Assembly: GCA_017979445.1 (NCBI GenBank)
Contig: CM030710.1
Span: forward strand, 15,672,248-15,736,247
Length of the DNA: 64,000 bases
Direction of reading: 5' to 3'
Origin: Akebia trifoliata
Lineage: Eukaryota; Streptophyta; Magnoliopsida; Ranunculales; Lardizabalaceae
Of this stretch, positions 56,157-64,000 are shown in pieces. The stretch's first letter is position 1. Each line of letters begins with the position of its first letter. The notes beneath the pieces were generated by a model. The model searched no databases and had not been told where the DNA came from. It worked only from the letters and a program-made list of their open reading frames with translations. The translations under genes were made by a program, and so were the position numbers.

Positions 56157-57541
56157 AGCTGTCACACCCCAAAATTTCAATGCGAATCCCGAGAATTATT
56201 ATATTAGAATCTCGAGGTATGATGAAAATACCACTCATTCTCTACATAACAAACACAATATTTGATAGTTTAAATAGATATAACAAATAGATATAACATA
56301 ATGAAACAACAAAATAACTAACAACCATAAATATCTAGAATATACGGAAGTTATCATCAAACATAATTATAATCAAAATCCTCAATCTCATAATACATTA
56401 GATTACAAAACCCTTAAACAAACATATGTTTCTTATTTATAATCAAATAATCGCTAAAATCCTATAATAATCTTCAAATCGACAGCGGCGACAAGACATC
56501 GACATGATCCTCCTCAGGGGCTTTCTTAATCGACTCCTCGAAGAAAGGTTAATTTAAAATTGAAAATCTGTAAGGTTGAATGATAGGGTGAGTAACATGT
56601 GAGTTACTCAGTAGGATAAACGCCATTCTAACAATTAGGCAAAAAGGCAACATATAATCAAACTGAACAATTTAAATAATGCAAGCTTTAATACAAGATA
56701 GCATTCAGATAATGTCTAAACGAAAGTATTAAGCAATTATAATAGTCATCAATCTATCAGTTCATAATGAAGATAATCTATCATACCTTTACATAAATCA
56801 TCTATCTATCATCACACAAGAAAAGAAAAATACATAATAAGAACATGACGTTATAATTGAAAGAGAGCCAAGGAACATGCCAATATAACTGTCTTGGTTT
56901 TGGTAAATGATATTCCAAACTTAAACTCCAATATGGAATCTCACCATTATAATCTAATTTTGTAGTCGGTCTAGCATACCACGGTTGGGTGACCATTTAT
57001 AATGTTCAGACTAACCGTTGACCAAGAACCTAATACTGAGTTCAATTAACGGTAAAGTCGACCATTTGACGATTATAGACTAACAGTGACCACCAATTAG
57101 CCCAAGAACGGGCTCCCCGCATCTATACCTATTAAGAGGCAATATATGTGAATTTCGACTCCCTCTATACTATACAAAAATTGCCTTTACACACACATGC
57201 TCCTAGGAAAGAAGAATAAAAATTCTCGGATCTCACAAGTTATACCATGCTCAAAGGCATCCCATACTATCAAAGAGCACAGAACATCAAGTGTTATCCT
57301 ATATTGACCTATCAACGGATCACTCTTTCTAGATTTTCTACAATCTTTTACTAGCAAATAAAATAATTTTTGTTTTGTATTATATATTAATTTTTTTTTA
57401 TCGAAAATACATCATAATGTTAGTGATCTCCAGTCCCATCTATCCATTAATTAATCCATCAATCATATCTTCACGTGGTCGTAGGACCATATGAGATATA
57501 TATCCATCTATATATCAATCATGTAACAATGTTGGCCTAAG

Positions 57542-60500
57542 TAGGACTGTCAACATATAGATATCCGATCAGATATGTCTATATCCGAATTCGAATCCAA
57601 AAATATTGATATTCGAATTCAAATTCGAATCTGATCGGATGTAATACATTGACATTTGAATCCGAATTCAACTAACTTGTCGGATATCCTATATTATCCG
57701 ATTCAAAGTTAATCTATGATTGAAATGACCTCATCTTCAACCCAGAGTCAAAAGCCCTAAAAATTTCCCTCTCCAACCCAATCATCTTCAATCCAAAAAT
57801 ATCAAGTTTTTTTGTTGCGGTTTGAAGGAAGAGAGAGAGAGAGAGAGAGGAATCACTTGAAACCCAAGATCTCAACACATATGAGAAAATGGATGATGAT
57901 TTCTATGATGGGGAAGACTAGTGATGATGAGTGTGGCGCCCCGCCAAACACTAATACAAATCCCAAGGTACTAGGTGACACCTCGAAATTTCGGCATAGT
58001 CTCCTCTGTTTATGTTAGCGTTTCACAGAACTCAAACCTGATAAACCAATTTATAACAAAACCTGTATATAAAAATGTAGATACAGGAAAATAACAGCGG
58101 AAAACTAATTACATCTAACATGTAAGTAGATCAGAGTGCGGAAGATTTATCAATATACAGGCTTACCAAACACTCTCACTCTAACATAGGCCTAACTCTC
58201 AATCCAAAAATTACATACATCCTGGTGAAACCGACAACACTAAGGGATGTGGCCCTAGTGCTCACCAGGCAATAAACTCTGATCGTCGATCTGATCGACC
58301 AGATACTCCTCTATTATTGACTCTACGCCTGTCTCAGTAGCTGCAAATGCTGAAACTAAAATAAATAGGAAGGAAAAGGTGAGTAACAATGGTTACCCAG
58401 TAAGTCCACAGCCAATTCCTACTAATAACCCTTCCTAAGCATGATCGAATAAAGCATACTGAACATTTTAATACATGCAAGATTTTACAAGATAAAATAC
58501 GATCAACTGGTACATATAGCCAGGGATGAGCAACTAAACAGTTTAAAAGTAACACATAGCATCAATCATCCATACTCATTATACATTTTTCATTTTATAC
58601 AAATAATGTTGACAACATTGAAATAATAGACATGCTTCTCAGTTTATAATTTGAAATATAACAACAGATACATAATACAAATGGTGGAGTATTGGAATTA
58701 AAGAGTTGGGATTCACGACTGGATCGCTCCCAGTCGGGACATGATATTCCTCAATAACATCGTAGTTCCTGATTTTGTGGCTGGTCATGTCTACCATGCT
58801 TGCGGGACCATTTATCCGGCTCAGACTGGCTGTTTGACGTGACCGCAAGCAATGGGTCTCTTTTCGATGTGTCAGAACGTTCGACTACTACTAGATTGTT
58901 AGTGATCACTGACTAATCATCTTCGTCTATGCCTATCAGGCGTGCATGTGATTCCCAAATGACACTCCACTCGTATACGACCACCTTTACAATACACGTT
59001 CACTGATAAAGATAAGAGAGGAATGAACCCGGATTCCAGTAGTGACTCCACTCTCATACGCGTCCCATACCACGTATGAGTTTGGGGTCCCTACCGTACA
59101 TCCCAGGATAGTGCACCCCTCCGGATGATATGACACACTATCCCTTCAGGCATTCACAAACCCTTTAACAGCTCACAAAATAGTTACGTATAGATATGTT
59201 TTTTCATTTAAAACAAAAGAGAAATTAACAGAATAGGGTTGAGAATGGATATCCAGTTCCTACCATGCAACTGTGGCATCCGGCCTAAAATAAATAACAG
59301 TACTCAGCGCACGCGCTAACATAATCGGAAATAAACATGCAACCCTTTCATTAATAACCTGGATATCCTTTTACCAACCTACATACAACATACGATGTAA
59401 AATGCAGACATCACCCCTCGGGCGTGATTCTGACATTTTACCGTTCATTCCCTTTTCCCATTCTCTCGACATTCTCACTTTTCATCTTTTCAAATCAACC
59501 ATTCATTTCCAATCTTTCAAAGTCATTCTTTTGGTCTTTCCATTGAAAACCATCAAAGTTTATTAAAAAAAACAAAGTCCTAGCGATGCTCGGGACCAAG
59601 GCTGTTAAAAATAGAGAAAGCTGATGAAAATTTGGTTAAGTGTCAGAAACTCAATTTTTTAAAGTTCTCGAAATTGAAAACGGATTTTTTGAAATGAAAG
59701 TCTCGCTCACGAGATTCGACACCATATAGTTTTTGTAATCTAATTCAAAGTTACGCGAAAGTTATTACATTTTGAAAACTTGTCGAAAACGTCAAAAATT
59801 ACGTTTTGTTCTTGAAACCAAAATTCGGATTTCGATCCTTTGAGATTTGGATCTTAAAATCATTCCCATTATTCCGAAATTAGGGGTAAAACCTTAATTT
59901 CATTAAAGAACCTTAATTTCATTAAAGAACTTAAAGTAAATGGAAATAGTGTATAAGGTGTGAGGAGGTCATGCCAAGAGTCAGAACACTGTTCTGAATA
60001 AAACTGTGTCTGTCGGTGGCAGAACCAGGATTCTGTCGGTGGAACCGACAGAATATACATCGGCAGATGTCGGTGGGACCGACGTTCCTGCCGACAGTGT
60101 AAAATTTCTCACGCTGTTTAACTTCGTCGGTGGCAGAAGCTTCATTCTGTCGGTGGGATTGACAGAATATGCCTTCGGTAGGTGCCGGTAGCACCGACCC
60201 TACCCGCCTACAGCCTGAACCTCACTCGAATTTCGAGTTTTCGATCCCCTTTTCGATTTCTTCTTCCATTCTTCGAACCATTCGACCCACCCACGATTTT
60301 GTTATCAAAATTGATAAAGCATAATCAAAACACCTACTTCTACCATGAATTTGAATCAAACACCAATTCTACGATTTTAATACAAACAATAAGTTTTGTT
60401 TCAAAACCCTAAATGCACATTTCATAAATCTAAAGCTACCAATAAGAATTGGAAATCCCTTACTTGGTTGTGAACGCCAAGGGTACAAGCTAGCACTACA

Positions 60501-61955
60501 ACTCAAGGTTTGATGGCTCAAGAGTCGAGGTTGGGCTGACTTGGATGTGAAACGAGCGAGGGTTTGCAAGGTATCCGACAATGACGTTTTCCTTCTCCTC
60601 TAAAATGAAGTATAGACCTAGCTTCTAACTCGATGAAGCCCTCGGACGGAAGATGTGGAGGTTTACTCGAGCTACCCGGCTGGTTTTTGATGGAGGATGG
60701 AGAAAACGAACAAGAATGAACAATCAAAGGTGGTGAAGTTGTAGCCCTCGTCGTGGCCGACAACTTTGCCTTCTTCGTCGAGGTTCAACTCGGCTTCGTT
60801 CGCGCACAACTTGACGGAAATGGGTCGAAACCCAGGTGGAGAAGTGGCTGTCGTTTGGGGTTTTCTTAGAGAAGAAGAGGAAAGAATGAAATAAAAGAAA
60901 TCAGATTCCTTTTATAATAAAGCTGAGGGGCATACTTGTAATTTCCCCTTATTTCTAGTTTCGATCGTAACTTAACTATTCGGACTCGGAAAATGACAAA
61001 CGAATATACCATTTCGAATAATTTTTCGATTTGGATCTAATGGTGTCATCAAATCTTTTCGATTCTCGTTCTGACGAAATTCCACTATTTTGGGTCCCAC
61101 TTAACACGAAATTCGAGGATTCTATAACTTCTCTATCCGAATTCGAATTTGACTTGCTTACAGGCTAATGTATATTTTCGATCCTTTTGAATCATGGCGA
61201 AGTTGATTTTCCTCGAAATTAATCATAACAAGATCCGAGTATTTTACTCTAAGTCTCTCCTTCGATATTTTCTTCCAAATCTCACCATTTAATTTCCTCG
61301 AGATATGAGTTAAAAATCCGGGGTGTTACAATAAGTTTTCGAAGTCTATCATAGCAAAGGAGCTATAGTGAGATCTTACCTTAGATTTGGATGCCCAACT
61401 CAAACATCTTATCTCCGGATGTTCTATGATCACCGATCATCCATTTTGGTCAAAGTTCTTGTCCGACCGTAAGCTTCGGGCTACCATGTCCTCAAAGATT
61501 TCTCTTTAATGGAACTGGAGAAAGAAAGTGAGAGAGTGACCTACACACAAGTCATGATGACTTTTGTTTATATATAATATATAATAGAAAAAGCTGACTA
61601 ACATCTTTTATTTATGTAATATAAAAAATCTTTTTATAACGATGACTTTTTTTTATATATAATATATAATATAAAAAAACTGTCAAACACTTTATATATA
61701 TATATATATATATATAAAAGTTGTCTTATACTTTTATTTATATATAATATAAATTCAAAACAAAATATGTATTGATATCGGATCGGATATAATGATTTGG
61801 ATGTATCAACATCCGAATTCGTATCCGAAATCTATTCAAATACTTATAACATATCCGAATCTGAATTCGATATCCGAAATTCTTAGATATTATCCAAAAT
61901 TTCGAATACGAATTCGAATCGGATTCAAATTTTCAACTATATATTGATAGGCCTA
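57542..61955. mobile_element. hAT-like non-autonomous DNA transposon, split by LTR-C
   Basis: Terminal inverted repeats TAGGACTGTCAACATATAG (left) and the complement of TAGGCCTATCAATATATAG (right) agree at 16 of 19 bases. Both subterminal regions are packed with ATCCGAAT/ATATCCGA words, as in many plant hAT elements. The flanks GGCCTAAG (57534-57541) and GACCTAAG (61956-61963) form an 8-bp duplication with one mismatch. Without LTR-C it is about 1.0 kb, too short for a transposase, and none is seen. It contains a short GA microsatellite (57831-57850) and TA-rich stretches (61566-61750). Confidence 0.85.
57932..61330 (-). repeat. LTR-C: chromovirus-type solo LTR (3399 bp)
   Basis: It opens TGTGGCGCCCC and closes CGGGGTGTTACA on the plus strand. 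It matches the Chromo-B LTRs in its first 1.6 kb and near its end. The flanks ATGAG (57927-57931) and ATAAG (61331-61335) agree at four of five bases. There is no internal region, so it is a solo LTR. The middle (about 59570-60370) instead resembles a Gypsy-O LTR segment and includes two tandem GTCGGTGGCAGAA-rich copies of about 115 bp. Confidence 0.86.
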
Positions 61956-63624
61956 GACCTAAGTCACTACATACCTCTAGAGTCACTATCCCATCAAACA
62001 GTCAAGAATATACATTCTCGATATCAATCAACCAATCCATCGTCTAACTTTCCTACATATCTATCAAAGTATATAGTTTTCTAGAAAGTGTTTGTTATTT
62101 TAAAGCATCAACCAATTTCATTAGAAGATCTTGGTTGATTCGAAAAATATTTTAAAATCATAAATAGTTAAAATTGTAAAAAGTTGTGAAAATTTGGTTA
62201 AATGTTGAAAGCTTAATTTTTCAAAGTTATATAAATATAAAAATGACTTTCATGGTGAAAGCCTTGAATAAATGTATTAACATCATGTAAATTTTATAGC
62301 TTTATTTAAAGTATTTTAAAAGATACCATGATTTCAAAATCTAATGAAAACGCCATAAATTATGTTTTGCTTTTAAAACTAAAAATTAAATTTTGATACT
62401 TTGAGATATGGATTTTTAAAACATTTTCATTGTTTTCAAATAAGGGGTAATCCCTTAATTTCATTAAAGAACTAAAATTAAATATGACATTTACTTAAAT
62501 GTTTTTACTAAAAATAAGGCTAGAAAAATAAACAAGTTGTTGTTCAATGAATAGTTATGTTGGTGACAGAAGGATCATTTTGGCGATGCCACCGATAGAA
62601 AGACTATTGCTAGGAGTCGGTGCTACCGACGATATGTTTGGCGGTGCTACCGCCAACATAAAATTTGACGATGGCAAAATTGATTTCTGACGGTAGTAAC
62701 AATGGTGCCATCGACAAACACGAACAAAAATGTATTCTCTTCAATTTTCACTCCGATTTGGACTCAAATTTCAACCACAATTTTCACAAATACAATTTAA
62801 ACCAAAGATCTACAAGAAAGCCCAACAAATTGATATAATCAAATCATGAATTTGAAAAGCACAACATATGAAAAAAAAAATCTATTGAACCAATTTAAGA
62901 ATTATGATTCAATTCTTTCAAAAATGTAAGAAATTAATGAATCAATTAATAATTGGAAAAATAACAACAACATCAAAGATCAAATGAATTTTTTATATAG
63001 ATTTTGAAACTAAAAGGTAGAAGGGAAGGCATCTTACCTTGTACACGTTCGACGGTTGATTGGATTATGATGATCACCTTAGTTCGATTTTGAAAATTTT
63101 CCTCCGATGAAACTTGAATTTTCTTGTATTTACGCAAAGTCTTCAATAAGAAGAACACCTTTTCTTCTTGCGACGAACCTCAAATCAGTCTAGATCACTC
63201 TAGATCTAAGTTGCAAAATAAAAAAATGGGGGCTGAGTTTTGTTTGGAGAAGAAGAAGAAGAATTAGATTTTTCTCTAGGATTTGATATTTATACTTAAG
63301 TGGGGACGTGAACGTAATTTTTGAATTTATTTTTTCGAATTTCGAAACTAATGATGAGATTGGATTTCTCAAATTATGTCTTTAAGTTAATTTTTTACCC
63401 GTTGAGTTAAAGTTGACACAGAACTCGAGGATTTGACAATTTTTTCGTTCGGTTCCTGATTAAAACATGCTTACAGTTTAAATTGTGTTTTTCAATCCTT
63501 TTGATCTATTAGTGAAGTTAGTTTACCTCAAATGTTTGAAATTAAGAATCTATACTTTTAAAATCAATGTCAAAAACTACAAATTTCCTCGAGATACACA
63601 TTAAAAATTTAGGTCATTCCAAGT

Positions 63625-63762
63625 AATATTTTCAAACTCAATAGACAACGTTTGAAATCGTTCTTAGAAAATTTCACCCCAGAAGTTGAGTCCACAACTC
63701 TAGAAGATCCTGTTTATCAGGATTCATCCCTCATCTCACTTAAAAAAGGGTTTTGTCTATAG
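63625..63762 (+). pseudogene. Athila-C polyprotein, C-terminal fragment
   Basis: Forty-five codons and a TAG correspond to the end of the Athila-1 polyprotein. Here LNRQRLKSFLENF and LEDPVYQD stand against VNGQRLKPFLEYV and LDDPVYQN at 7349-7432. The upstream part was separated by the Gypsy-O insertion and later loss. It shows that the right edge of the window is back inside an Athila element, read on the plus strand. Confidence 0.82.
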
Positions 63763-63871
63763 TATGTATTTTAATTTTTTTTAGTTGTTTGCGCATGTTC
63801 CTTTTACATTCGTAGTAATCTTGCATTCTCAATGATTCATCTTGAAGACAATGTTCAATTTAGGTTGGAGG
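63763..63871 (+). other. Athila-C 3' UTR and polypurine tract
   Basis: CTTGAAGACAATGTTCAATT then AGGTTGGAGG (63862-63871) parallels TTGAGGACAATATAATGATT then AAGTTTGGGGG before the Athila-1 3' LTR. The tract is degraded. Confidence 0.72.
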
Positions 63872-64000
63872 TGTATGTACACATTTTTTAGAATAATCTT
63901 TCTTAATAGTATTGACTACTGCATTCCTTCCTAAAATAAAAATAAAAAAATCCCGTTACTAAATTTTGAATTATAATAGCACATGATGGAAATGTTTAAT
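63872..64000 (+). repeat. Athila-C 3' LTR, beginning only
   Basis: It opens TGTATGTACAC after the degraded PPT, compared with TGTATGGGTTGG in Athila-1, and runs out of the window. It would pair with the split 5' LTR at 20800-21416 and 39837-40076. Confidence 0.65.

Larger units (their letters stand above)
40095..63621 (-). mobile_element. Gypsy-O: Ty3/gypsy derivative lacking most of pol, minus strand, host of three further insertions
   Basis: Read on the minus strand it has a 5' LTR (63621-56160, interrupted by a hAT), PBS, gag and partial PR to the start of RT, then a 3' LTR (53868 downward, interrupted by Chromo-B, truncated at about 40095). The LTR opens (plus strand) TGTCACACCCC and closes TCATTACA or TCATTCCA. 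The two LTRs align clearly (40104-41260 with 62140-63190), including the accumulation of GGTGCCACCGAC-type motifs. The right flank is AGTAA; the left end is lost, so no duplication can be tested. Confidence 0.8.
56160..63621 (-). repeat. Gypsy-O 5' LTR, interrupted by a hAT-like element
   Basis: It opens TGTCACACCCC (plus strand) and closes TCATTCCA. Removing the hAT and one duplication copy (57542-61963) leaves about 3.0 kb. The segment 62140-63190 aligns with 40104-41260. No genes are present; short frames have no recognisable product. Confidence 0.82.

Overview
This window is AT-rich nuclear DNA from a higher plant, most likely a eudicot with a large, repeat-rich genome. It is made almost entirely of nested transposable elements. 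I see no host protein gene, tRNA, rRNA or CRISPR array. Plant origin is supported by Athila, Tat/Ogre and chromovirus Ty3/gypsy elements, plant-type primer-binding sites (PBS), and MITE and hAT remnants. The species cannot be named from this sequence.

Left part (1-20.8 kb). A plus-strand Athila element (Athila-1, 1-9826, 5' end outside the window) has LTRs about 99% alike, a long intact PR-RT-RNase H frame, a frameshifted gag, and an integrase whose catalytic core is deleted. It abuts the 3' end of a minus-strand, gag-remnant-only Athila (Athila-2, 9827-13828). Next comes a degraded minus-strand Ogre derivative (Ogre-B, about 13.8-20.8 kb). Its single LTR has internal sequence on both sides, and it carries a 15-copy minisatellite of about 50 bp.

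Middle (20.8-40.1 kb). An old Athila LTR (Athila-C) is split by a chromovirus-type LTR (LTR-A, near-perfect 5-bp duplication). LTR-A is itself split by a 15.4-kb plus-strand Ogre element (Ogre-A, 23993-39425). Ogre-A has two LTRs, PBS, ORF1, gag-PR, RT-RNase H, a second (archaeal-type) RNase H, integrase, a 9-copy 34-bp minisatellite and a polypurine tract (PPT). It is inactivated mainly by stop codons.

Right part (40.1-64 kb). A minus-strand gypsy derivative lacking most of pol (Gypsy-O, about 40.1-63.6 kb) lies in the Athila-C interior. The Athila-C pol tail, PPT and 3' LTR start reappear at 63.6-64 kb. Gypsy-O carries a complete but decayed chromovirus in one LTR (Chromo-B, 41273-53372, perfect TCAAA duplication). 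Its other LTR carries a hAT-like element (57542-61955, 8-bp duplication), and that element is split by a solo chromovirus LTR (LTR-C, 57932-61330). Three related fold-back MITEs sit in TA microsatellites inside the Chromo-B LTRs.

The genes do not form a cellular pathway. They are Gag, protease, reverse transcriptase, RNase H and integrase modules of retroelements, nearly all broken. The most interesting signals are a leader block shared by Athila and Ogre elements, an Ogre ORF1 resembling the plant mobile domain, decay by transition-type stop codons, unrelated 3'-UTR minisatellites in two Ogre copies, and the datable nesting order. I found no convincing new biological system.
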